A stretch of 64,000 nt of DNA. It comes from Shewanella benthica (GTDB lineage: Bacteria; Pseudomonadota; Gammaproteobacteria; Enterobacterales; Shewanellaceae). The position numbers were made by a program, and so were the translations under genes. How positions within the stretch are numbered: the first letter of the stretch is position 1; each line of letters begins with the position of its first letter. Below the pieces are notes generated by a model. The model saw only the letters and a list, made by a program, of their open reading frames with translations. It searched no databases and was not told the origin of the DNA. This document shows, in pieces, positions 41,153 to 48,820 of the stretch. The stretch lies in contig JAKVHY010000012.1 in assembly GCA_023284085.1 (NCBI GenBank), forward strand, positions 62,001 through 126,000. The letters run 5' to 3'.

Positions 41153-41266
41153 ATGGCTAAAATCATGATAACTGGCGCGACAGGTTTGTTGGGACGGGCG
41201 GTAAAGGCTCGCATTGAGGCAAGCCAAGTTCATCAAGTTATCGCCACCGGTTTGAATCTAGGTTAA
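41153..41266 (+). pseudogene. Remnant of an SDR/epimerase-like gene
   Basis: An ATG-initiated 37-codon frame encodes MAKIMITGATGLLGRAVKAR and then IEASQVHQVIATGLNLG before a TAA. The GATGLLG loop and preceding strand are the Rossmann start of extended short-chain dehydrogenases (dTDP-4-dehydrorhamnose reductase type), whose full length is near 290 residues. Nothing downstream continues the fold; the next gene starts 58 bases on. This looks like the 5' stub of a deleted gene. GGGGATAAG lies before the ATG. Confidence 0.7.
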
Positions 41267-41324
41267 CGATTTTTTATGACGTCTTCAATTTCAAATACTC
41301 AATTTTTGCCATCTAAGGTGCGTT

Positions 41325-42575
41325 ATGCCTAAGAGTCTAGTGCCGAATCTAACCGCTTCGGATCAGTTAGCCTTCCTGCGTATCTTAGGTTTCGTGCTTA
41401 AGCTCGGATTGACTTTTTTTGCCGCCGAGACCTTTGGTTTGTCTATCTTCAGTCCGGCGTTGAATTATGCCTTGCTGTTAGAGGCCGCTTATCTGACGGT
41501 CACGTTCGCGATCAGGCAACCCCTGATGTCGAAGGACTCTGGGTTATTTGTCGCTTTGCTGCTCGATACAGCCTTCTGGATCGCTTGGCTTTATTTCTCC
41601 GGCGGCGCCACTAATGCATTCATTTCCCTGCTCTTATTACCCATAGCCATAGCAGCGGTGATCTTGCCTCGCTGGGCTCCCTGGACGCTGACTTTCATCT
41701 CGACACTTGCCTATAGCTTGATGTTATATGCTGTGCCGGATAGTCAGATGCAGCACCATGGCATGGATATGAGCTCTCATTATTTAGGCATGTGGTTTAA
41801 CTTCGTTATTTCATCTTTAGTGCTGACCACAAGTGTGGCCTTTATTGCTAAACGTATGCGAAGGCAGGATGCGGAGCTGGCTTATATGAGAGAGGCCCAG
41901 CTCAGGCAAGAGAGGCTGTTAGCACTAGGCACTGCATCTGCCCAGATGGCTCATCAGCTAGCGACTCCCTTATCCAGTTTACGTTTACTGGTGGATGAGG
42001 TCGCGGAAGAACTTGGCGCAGACAATCAGGCCGTAGAAGAGATGGAGGCTGCGTTGTTTAGATGCGAACGAACCTTAACGGATCTGAGGCTGGCAACCGA
42101 GTCCATCAGAGAGCAAAAGCAAATTGAAGCCCAGGTGAGCGACCTGGTTGCCATGCTTAGACAGCAGCTGACATTGTTGATGCCTCAACTTAAACTTGAG
42201 TTACTTGTCGAAGCGGAAGTTCAAGGAACTTATATTCAAACGGATACCAGCCTGTTGCCCGCGCTTTTATCCTTGGTAGAAAATGCCTCTCGGGCCAGTG
42301 AAGAAAAAACAACAGAGCAAAGAGTTAGCATCGAGTTTGCGCTTGAGCCGCATAGCTTAGATTTAAGGATCAGAGTTCGAGACTACGGTGACGGGATCCC
42401 TAAAGGCTTAATTTCTCAACTGGGTCATAAGTTAATTGAAAGTCCTTCAGGTATGGGCATGGCCTTAATGTTAAGCCATGCCAGCTTCGAGCGGCTAGGG
42501 GGAACCTTGATTTTAGGTTCTCACCAAGACGGTGGCGCAGTGGCAGAAGTCATACTGCCGGTAATCGGGACGTAA
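41325..42575 (+). CDS. regB: RegB/PrrB-type redox sensor histidine kinase
   Basis: A 416-residue sensor kinase. Six hydrophobic segments fill residues 15-175; within them FSGGATNAF (about 90-98) corresponds to the conserved GGxxNPF motif of RegB proteins, reported to bind quinone. The phosphorylated histidine is H210 in QMAHQLATPLSSLRLL, which is the RegB form of the H-box. The ATP-binding part has LVENASRAS, VRDYGDGIP and GMGMALMLSHA. The redox-active cysteine known next to the H-box in Rhodobacter is not evident in this stretch. It lies 37 bp before its response regulator. Together they control respiratory and redox genes in relatives. Confidence 0.87.
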   Translation: MPKSLVPNLTASDQLAFLRILGFVLKLGLTFFAAETFGLSIFSPALNYALLLEAAYLTVTFAIRQPLMSKDSGLFVALLLDTAFWIAWLYFSGGATNAFISLLLLPIAIAAVILPRWAPWTLTFISTLAYSLMLYAVPDSQMQHHGMDMSSHYLGMWFNFVISSLVLTTSVAFIAKRMRRQDAELAYMREAQLRQERLLALGTASAQMAHQLATPLSSLRLLVDEVAEELGADNQAVEEMEAALFRCERTLTDLRLATESIREQKQIEAQVSDLVAMLRQQLTLLMPQLKLELLVEAEVQGTYIQTDTSLLPALLSLVENASRASEEKTTEQRVSIEFALEPHSLDLRIRVRDYGDGIPKGLISQLGHKLIESPSGMGMALMLSHASFERLGGTLILGSHQDGGAVAEVILPVIGT

Positions 42576-42621
42576 TTAATGCTGAATCCGAGTCGAATTT
42601 TGTGGATATGAAGTGATTGAA

Positions 42622-43176
42622 ATGAATAAGTTATTAATCATCGAAGATGATTTAGCCTTTGCAGGTGTGCTTGCCAGACGACTCACTCGCCATGGATTCG
42701 AGTGTCAACAAGCCCATGATGCGACTCAGGGTTTGCTGCTGGCCAGGCAGTTTCAACCCAGTCATATTCTGCTAGATATGAAACTTGCCGAAGATAATGG
42801 TCTGGTTTTGATCGAGCCTTTAAGGCTGCATCTACCTAATGTACTCATGGTGTTACTCACTGGGTATGCCAGTATTGCCACGGCCGTCGAGGCCATTCGT
42901 ATGGGCGCAGACAATTATCTGGCTAAACCCGTAGACACGCAAACCTTGCTCAATGCGCTTAACGCGACACCCGTGGATATGGCGAGTTCGGTTATTGATG
43001 AAATGCCTCTCAACCCTAAGCGGCTGGAGTGGGAGCATATTCAGCAGGTGCTCAATGCCAACAAGGGTAATGTGTCCGCCACCGCCCGCCGACTTGGGAT
43101 GCATAGACGTACATTGCAGCGAAAGTTACTCAAAAAGCCGGCGCAGCCTCAAGTAAACAAAGTTGATAGATCCTAG
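42622..43176 (+). CDS. regA: RegA/PrrA-type response regulator
   Basis: A regulator of 184 residues from the ATG at 42622, with a GTG option three codons upstream. The receiver domain has KLLIIEDDLAF, the phosphorylated aspartate in ILLDMKLAEDNG, and the switch lysine in NYLAKPVD. A Pro/Met-rich linker leads to a Fis-type helix-turn-helix, WEHIQQVLNANKGNVSATARRLGMHRRTLQRKLLKK, which is nearly invariant in RegA/PrrA/ActR. It is cotranscribed with the RegB-type kinase. The next gene downstream, a TonB receptor, is convergent. Confidence 0.9.
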   Translation: MNKLLIIEDDLAFAGVLARRLTRHGFECQQAHDATQGLLLARQFQPSHILLDMKLAEDNGLVLIEPLRLHLPNVLMVLLTGYASIATAVEAIRMGADNYLAKPVDTQTLLNALNATPVDMASSVIDEMPLNPKRLEWEHIQQVLNANKGNVSATARRLGMHRRTLQRKLLKKPAQPQVNKVDRS

Positions 43177-43235
43177 GAACTAGGGCCTAGGATCCCTTAC
43201 TTAAAACTTAAAACTTAAAACCTAATACTTAAAAT
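43166..43235. repeat. Ten tandem heptamers shifting from CTAGG to TTAAAAC type
   Basis: In one 7-base register: ATAGATC, CTAGGAA, CTAGGGC, CTAGGAT, CCCTTAC, TTAAAAC three times, CTAATAC, TTAAAAT. The run overlaps the end of regA and reaches the stop codon of the convergent TonB receptor gene. It joins two heptamer types in one array and so links the other loci. Confidence 0.85.
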
Positions 43236-45286
43236 CTGTATTCTCCCGTCAGCCAAGCGTTCATGCCAGTGCCGGGCATACGCTCACCCGCCATCAAATC
43301 ACCACCCATGACCCGGTTATAACCGGCTAAGTGATCTTCATATTCGGTATCGAACAGGTTATTTACCCCAGCTTTGACCATCCAGCTATCAGCATCGTAG
43401 GCGAGGGACAGATTCATCAGGCCATAACCTGCAGTAGCTTCTTCAAACTGTGTCTCAGATACCTTGCTCTGATCGCTGACGCCCAGGCCTTCGACTCTCG
43501 CTAGCCAGTTACCACTTTGGTAATTCAATCCCAGAATGACCTTAGGCGGAGAGATGCGATAGAGGTTATCGTCGATATCGCGGCGATCGCCACTGACATA
43601 GCTGGCATTCATATCCAGACTCAAGCTGTCGCTAACTTGGTAAGTCGCGGTGAGGTCCATGCCAAACAGCTGGGCATCGACATTGGCAAACTGCATAGGA
43701 TTGTCGTCACCCATCATCTGCGCCGCCATGATCACTGCCGGATCTGTTGCTGCAACCCCTTGAATATAATCGTCGATACGGTGTAAGAAGACTCGGGGAC
43801 TCAAGCTAAAGTCGCCACTGGCGTAATCTACGCCCATTTCAACTTGATAGGCTGTCTCTAAATCCAGATCCATCTGGCCGACATAGGTACGCCCATCAGC
43901 CAAGCCGCCGGTTGATTGCATCGGTACCCAGAGGTATCTCTGTTGGTAGCTGGCGCTGGCTTGTTTACGGGCCAAGCCTAAGATCCAGCTCAGCTCACTG
44001 TTCACTTGATAGCGACCGTTAAGGACCAGATCGACACCCGTTTGAGATTGCGAGCGGTCGGCATTGTTATATCTGTCCATCAACATCTTAACCGCAGACA
44101 TGCTACCCGCCATGGAGTGCTCAACTTCATCGGCATTTGTGCTGTAGTGCTTAACTCGCGCACCAAATTGCCAATTCCACTGGCCGATATCTTGCTGCCA
44201 CTGAGAAAAGGCACTGTAGGTATCGTCCTTCACGCCATTGAAGTTATCGACATGGAACATGGCCATGGTCGGGTCGGTGATCACTGAATTATGCTCACTA
44301 AGCTGAGTATCGACACCGAATAGCCAGGCGTCTTTGCTTATAGACACTTGGCCGTCGAAGCTGGTGCTATCGGCACTGTTATATCTGGCATTCATGGTCG
44401 GTATCTTCATGCGCTGGCTGAAATTATCCATGCCATGTGTGGCATCGCTGTAGGCCAAGTGCCAGTTTAGCTCCCAGTTTGAAATCTCGTGTACGCCTTC
44501 CAGTTTGACCCTGTCACTACGGATAAAATCGATATCCATAGGCAGAGCCGGAGTGCCAGCTTCGCTAGTTTCAACGTGCTGATAGCCTATGGCAATAGAC
44601 TCATCATCTGAGCCAGACTCTCCCAGGTTAAAGCGGTACTGACCGCCAAACATCTGCTTGTCGTATGTCGTTGGTGAGATCTCGCTGCCATTGCCAGAGG
44701 TGGTGTTGTCATTGCCTTTGAGTACGTCGCCATAAATCAGTAGGGCATGATCTTGGTTACCGATATTGGCCTTAGCGCCTAAATGGCCGCGTTGACCATT
44801 GTCTTGATATTGCGCCGCGACTTTACCACTGACTTCATCGAAACTGGCTTGAGATTCTATGACCTTGACGCTGCCGCCTATGGTGTCGGTACCGGCTGAA
44901 ACAGGGGCTATGCCTCGCGTCATCTCAAGACGTTCACTATTGACTAAGCTGGCATAACTTAGCGGGGTATCCATGGCATTAGGGCCGGCGCTGGCCAAGG
45001 TCACCCCGTTGACTTGGGTGTTGACCCTGTCGCCATAGAGCCCGCGATACTGGGCTATGCCAGTTAGCGGGCCATTGCCATTGACGGCGGCGCCGGGGAG
45101 TTTTTCCAGTAGGCCGCTAATATCGGCCTTAGGTGATGTTGCATCGAATGAAACCGAACTGTAACTGCTTTGGTGATGGCCGGTGACTTCGATAACTTCG
45201 AAGCCAGCGTCATCGGCGAAAGCCTGGGAAGAGGAGAATATAGCTGAAAAGATCGACAGTGAGATAAATGATAAGCGCAAGGTCAT
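43229..45286 (-). CDS. TonB-dependent receptor, copper/OprC-NosA-like
   Basis: A 685-residue outer-membrane receptor. A signal peptide (ending SSSQAFA) precedes the TonB box region FEVIEVTGHHQ, a plug with YRGLYGDRVNTQVNGVTLASAGPNAMDTPLSYA, and a barrel that ends in WLTGEYRF. The methionine-rich plug and barrel (PNAMDTP, ALPMDIDF, HGMDNFSQRMKIPTMN) resemble the copper receptors OprC and NosA, so copper or a copper complex is a likely ligand. This assignment rests on pattern only. The gene converges with regBA, which controls respiration in relatives; copper supply for oxidases or N2O reductase would fit, but none of these is in the window. Confidence 0.75.
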   Translation of the reverse strand: MTLRLSFISLSIFSAIFSSSQAFADDAGFEVIEVTGHHQSSYSSVSFDATSPKADISGLLEKLPGAAVNGNGPLTGIAQYRGLYGDRVNTQVNGVTLASAGPNAMDTPLSYASLVNSERLEMTRGIAPVSAGTDTIGGSVKVIESQASFDEVSGKVAAQYQDNGQRGHLGAKANIGNQDHALLIYGDVLKGNDNTTSGNGSEISPTTYDKQMFGGQYRFNLGESGSDDESIAIGYQHVETSEAGTPALPMDIDFIRSDRVKLEGVHEISNWELNWHLAYSDATHGMDNFSQRMKIPTMNARYNSADSTSFDGQVSISKDAWLFGVDTQLSEHNSVITDPTMAMFHVDNFNGVKDDTYSAFSQWQQDIGQWNWQFGARVKHYSTNADEVEHSMAGSMSAVKMLMDRYNNADRSQSQTGVDLVLNGRYQVNSELSWILGLARKQASASYQQRYLWVPMQSTGGLADGRTYVGQMDLDLETAYQVEMGVDYASGDFSLSPRVFLHRIDDYIQGVAATDPAVIMAAQMMGDDNPMQFANVDAQLFGMDLTATYQVSDSLSLDMNASYVSGDRRDIDDNLYRISPPKVILGLNYQSGNWLARVEGLGVSDQSKVSETQFEEATAGYGLMNLSLAYDADSWMVKAGVNNLFDTEYEDHLAGYNRVMGGDLMAGERMPGTGMNAWLTGEYRF

Positions 45287-45389
45287 AGTATTCGTCTTAG
45301 TGTATAGAGTATGTAGTTTTATGTGACCATCTTGGTTCGCGGCGGATTGTGTCAGTCAAGTGAGTGACTGACAAAGGCTAATGGCCAAA

Positions 45390-45408
45390 CTGCGACAAGC
45401 TGTCGCAG
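45390..45408 (-). terminator. Hairpin after the LysR gene
   Basis: CTGCGACA pairs with TGTCGCAG around AGC, 47 bases past the stop of the minus-strand LysR gene. On that strand it is followed by only TTTGG, so it is at best a weak terminator. Confidence 0.45.
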
Positions 45409-45454
45409 GGGGAAATGAAAAAGTAGCTGGTTTCTGCTGTGGTATGAATCGGGA

Positions 45455-46372
45455 TTACTTAGTTAACAGGGGATAGCTGCGGGAAAATGCATCAATGCGT
45501 TCGATGATAAAGTCTATGGTTTTACGAATTTTCAGTCTTGGATAATCGGTCTGCAGATACACCAGTTGTAGAGGGATTTTCTCGGCGAGCTGATCGGGAA
45601 AGAGTAATACCAGCCTGCCCTGATGCACATCCATGGCAACATCCAACCAACTCTTATAGGCAATGCCTTCACCGGCTAATGCCCAGTCACGAATGACGGC
45701 GCCATCATTGCTGCTCTTATTGCCCCTGACATGAGTCTCATAGTTCTCGCCTTTATGGCTGAATCGCCACTTATTCCAAGGTTCACCACCTCGATTGAGG
45801 ATCAATATTTTGTGTTGATTGAGTTCATTCGGGTGTTTGGGTATGCCGTTCCTGGCGAGGTAATCCGGTGAGGCTATGGCGACCCTGTGGGTCATGGCTA
45901 GCTGACGGCGTTTAAGGTTTGAGTCTTCAAGTTGTCCATATCTAAGCGCCAGATGCAGGTTCTGGTTGATGAGATCTGACATATGATCGCCAAAGAAGAG
46001 GGTGAGGGTCAGATCGGGAGCCTGCTTGGCAAAATCATCCAGCCAGCCACGGATGAGATTCCGTCCTAAATCTGAGGGTAAGACGATACGTATCTCTCCT
46101 TTTAGCTCACCTCGGTTATCCGCCAAGGCCGCATTAGCACCTTCCAGTAACTCTAGGGCTTGGCGGCCTGTTTCGATAAAGGCTTGCCCTTCCTGGGTTA
46201 GTTTCATCGAACGGGTAGAGCGGGAGAATAGCTGACAATCGATCTGCTTTTCCAGTCGTTGCAGTGCTGCGCTGGCCGCTGCTGGTGTCATACCAAGCTC
46301 GCGACCGGCTGCCGAGATGCTGTGAAGGTCGGCAATTCTGATGGCGAGATGAAGATCTTTGAGGTGATACAT
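45455..46372 (-). CDS. LysR-family transcriptional regulator
   Basis: A 305-residue regulator. The N-terminal winged helix-turn-helix has SISAAGRELGMTPAAASAALQRLEKQIDCQLFSRSTRSMKLTQEG, followed by the two-lobed effector domain (PSDLGRNLIRGWLDDFA; MTHRVAIASPDYLARNG). The residue pattern fits the CrgA-like group that often controls oxidoreductases. It is divergent from a VOC gene and an Old Yellow Enzyme gene; the 102-bp spacer should hold both promoters and the operator. The inducer is probably an electrophile acted on by the neighbouring reductase, by analogy only. Confidence 0.88.
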   Translation of the reverse strand: MYHLKDLHLAIRIADLHSISAAGRELGMTPAAASAALQRLEKQIDCQLFSRSTRSMKLTQEGQAFIETGRQALELLEGANAALADNRGELKGEIRIVLPSDLGRNLIRGWLDDFAKQAPDLTLTLFFGDHMSDLINQNLHLALRYGQLEDSNLKRRQLAMTHRVAIASPDYLARNGIPKHPNELNQHKILILNRGGEPWNKWRFSHKGENYETHVRGNKSSNDGAVIRDWALAGEGIAYKSWLDVAMDVHQGRLVLLFPDQLAEKIPLQLVYLQTDYPRLKIRKTIDFIIERIDAFSRSYPLLTK

Positions 46373-46474
46373 ATCAAATATTTTTTGAAAATGATTTTAA
46401 TAATAGCCTAATTATCAAAATAAGTTAATAGGACTAGACTGCTTAACATCATTTGAATATTGAGATAACTAACA

Positions 46475-46873
46475 ATGGCAATCACATTTAACCATCTCAA
46501 CTTACTTGCCTCTGAAGGGAGTGAAGCGACCTCTCTATTGACTGATGTTTTGGGATTAAAGGGGGGTTGTCGGCCTAATTTCCCCTTCAAGGGGACATGG
46601 CTATATCAAGGTGATCAGGCGTTAATCCATATTATTGAGTCTGATAAGCAGTGCAGCATCGGCCATATCGCTTTTGAAACAGATATGAGCTTACAAACCC
46701 TGACGCAAAAATTGCAGCAAGCTGCCATCAAATACAATGTTCGACAGGTACCCGATAGCAAGCTAATACAGGTTTTTGTCCGTGCCGGAGAGGTGATATT
46801 TGAATTGATCATTTTGGATACATCTAGTCAGCGTAATTTCGACGTTTTTAACCAACATCAGGAGCTATTATGA
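46475..46873 (+). CDS. VOC (glyoxalase/dioxygenase) superfamily protein
   Basis: A 132-residue protein with the paired beta-alpha-beta-beta-beta units of the VOC fold. TFNHLNLLASE at the start and GHIAFETDMS and EVIFELIILD later give metal-ligand positions (His, His, Glu). Its stop overlaps the start of the Old Yellow Enzyme gene (ATGA), which shows coupling. The function is not certain: glyoxalase, isomerase and antibiotic-binding members exist. Being coupled to an alkene reductase suggests handling of reactive carbonyl compounds. Confidence 0.78.
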   Translation: MAITFNHLNLLASEGSEATSLLTDVLGLKGGCRPNFPFKGTWLYQGDQALIHIIESDKQCSIGHIAFETDMSLQTLTQKLQQAAIKYNVRQVPDSKLIQVFVRAGEVIFELIILDTSSQRNFDVFNQHQELL

Positions 46874-47970
46874 GCCTTTTCACCCCGTACCATAAATCGC
46901 ATTTATCGCTAAGTAACCGTATGGTGATGGCGCCAATGACACGTTCTAGAACCACTCAGCCAGGTAATATTCCCAACGAGATGATGGCCACTTACTATGG
47001 GCAGCGTGCATCAACAGGTTTGATTATTAGTGAAGCTACTCAGATCTCTGATGATAGCCAAGGTTATTCGTTCACCCCTGGTGTTTACACTGATGAACAA
47101 GTCGCTGGCTGGCAAAAAGTCACGGCTGCAGTGCATCAAGCGGGAGGCCACATATTTAATCAACTTTGGCATGTTGGCCGAGTCTCTCATCCGATTTTTC
47201 AGCGAGGTGAAGCGCCAATAGCACCTTCAGCAATCAAACCAACAGATACGCAAGTCTGGATTGTCGATGAAGCTCACCCCGACGGGCAGATGGTCGATTG
47301 TCCAACGCCAAGAGAGATGGATCAGGCTGATATTGACCGCGTGGTTGCTGACTTTGCTCAAGCGGCTAAAAATTCGATTGATGCTGGTTTTGATGGGGTT
47401 GAGATCCACGCTGGCAATGGTTATCTCATCGATCAATTTTTACGCACTAACTCCAACCATAGAACCGATGAATATGGTGGTTCGCCCTTAAAGCGTATTC
47501 AGTTTTTACTGGATATTGTTCGCGCCGTCAGTGCAAAGATCGGCTCTGACAAGGTGGGTGTTAGATTGGCCCCGTTTGTGACCTTTAAAGATATGGGTTG
47601 CCCGGAAATTGTAGAAACCATTTTATTGGCAGCAGAGTCCCTAGGTCAGCAGGGGATTGCTTATGTACATCTTTCTGAGGCGGACTGGGACGATGCACCA
47701 CAGATCCCTGATAGCTTTCGTATCAAGCTAAGACAAGTTTTCAATGGCACTATTATTGTGGCGGGCCGTTATGATGTTGAGCGTGCCAGCGCAGTCATTG
47801 AAAAAGGTTATGCCGACCTTGTTGCATTTGGCCGTTCATTTATCGCCAATCCAGACTTGCCTTACCGTTTGTCTAACCAACTGCCGCTGGCAGATTTCGA
47901 TAAGGGTCCTCTGTTTGGCGGCGGCGTAGAAGGTTATATCGATTACCCCGAATACCAAGTGAATGCTTAA
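46870..47970 (+). CDS. nemA: Old Yellow Enzyme-family alkene reductase
   Basis: A 366-residue FMN enzyme that should reduce activated alkenes such as enones, maleimides or nitroesters with NAD(P)H. Signatures are NRMVMAPMTRSRT, HQAGGHIFNQLWHVGRVSHP, GVEIHAGNGYLIDQFLR, NHRTDEYGGSPLKRIQFLLDI and YADLVAFGRSFIANPDLP. In most close relatives the second motif before DQFLR is GVEIHGANGYL with the catalytic His/Asn pair; here the order is HAGN, still with His and Asn. It is coupled to the VOC gene and probably controlled by the divergent LysR. The symbol nemA is used by family; the true substrate is open. Confidence 0.88.
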   Translation: MSLFTPYHKSHLSLSNRMVMAPMTRSRTTQPGNIPNEMMATYYGQRASTGLIISEATQISDDSQGYSFTPGVYTDEQVAGWQKVTAAVHQAGGHIFNQLWHVGRVSHPIFQRGEAPIAPSAIKPTDTQVWIVDEAHPDGQMVDCPTPREMDQADIDRVVADFAQAAKNSIDAGFDGVEIHAGNGYLIDQFLRTNSNHRTDEYGGSPLKRIQFLLDIVRAVSAKIGSDKVGVRLAPFVTFKDMGCPEIVETILLAAESLGQQGIAYVHLSEADWDDAPQIPDSFRIKLRQVFNGTIIVAGRYDVERASAVIEKGYADLVAFGRSFIANPDLPYRLSNQLPLADFDKGPLFGGGVEGYIDYPEYQVNA

Positions 47971-48026
47971 AGTGGAGGAGTTTGCTGAGTTTATACAAAC
48001 AGGCATCTGCGAATAGCGATATTAAG

Positions 48027-48626
48027 TCATTGTCGAGTCGCATTTACCAGTTCGGCAATGTTGTGCACCGCAAGCTTTTTCATCACCTTAGCGCGATGTA
48101 CCTCTATGGTGCGTAAGGATAAAAACAGCTCTACCGAGATCTGCTTGTTGGTTTTACCTTGGGTCAGTAAGTGCAGCACCTGATGCTCTCTTGGGGAGAG
48201 CGTCATCATTTTTTGCTTCAGAGATTGTTCGTTGAAGGTGCGCTGGCTGTAGGTAAATGCTTTATTGATGGCCTCGGCTAAGGCTGTTCCTGGCACGGGT
48301 TTCTGAAAGAAATCACAAGCTCCCTTGCGAAATACATCTATTGCCATGGGCATATCACCATGCCCCGTAAGAAAAATTATTCCAAGTGGGCTGTCTACTT
48401 TGAGTAATTCTCTTTGTACTTCCTGCCCGGTAATTTCAGGCATTCGACTGTCAAGAATGACGCAGCCTGCTTGTTCCAGCGCGACCTCTTTAAGAAATTG
48501 AGCGCCGCTGTTAAATCCCGTTACCTTGTAATTGAACTGACAAAGCATAAAACTCAGGGAGTCTAAGATCGCAGTATCGTCATCTACTAGGTAAATTGGA
48601 AGAGAGAGATTATTTTGCGTCATCAC
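48027..48626 (-). CDS. Response regulator of the ThsR/TtrR type
   Basis: A 199-residue FixJ/NarL-type regulator. The receiver has YLVDDDTAILDSL, the phosphorylated aspartate in CVILDSRMPEITG, TGHGDMPMAID and the switch lysine in FFQKPV; the output domain is a LuxR helix-turn-helix (LSPREHQVLHLLTQGKTNKQISVELFLSLRTIEVHRAKVMKKL). It is divergent from a TtrS/ThsS-like kinase. In Shewanella halifaxensis the related pair ThsS/ThsR is known as a thiosulfate sensor beside thiosulfate reductase genes, which fits the psrABC here. Tetrathionate-type sensing (TtrSR) is the alternative. Confidence 0.85.
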   Translation of the reverse strand: MMTQNNLSLPIYLVDDDTAILDSLSFMLCQFNYKVTGFNSGAQFLKEVALEQAGCVILDSRMPEITGQEVQRELLKVDSPLGIIFLTGHGDMPMAIDVFRKGACDFFQKPVPGTALAEAINKAFTYSQRTFNEQSLKQKMMTLSPREHQVLHLLTQGKTNKQISVELFLSLRTIEVHRAKVMKKLAVHNIAELVNATRQ

Positions 48627-48820
48627 TAGGAACCAGATTCTCTATTGTGAGGATAGGCTCTAGGTTAGCCCTATGACGTGCTGGTCTCAATTGTTCCAGG
48701 CCAGTTTAGGAGGGAGATCACTAAAACACGTTTTAAGCTGTGAATATTTGAGTCCGCATCTCATTAATCCTTATGGCTTTGGATTATCTTTGCTGGAGAA
48801 TTACTGTTGGACTCTGATAA

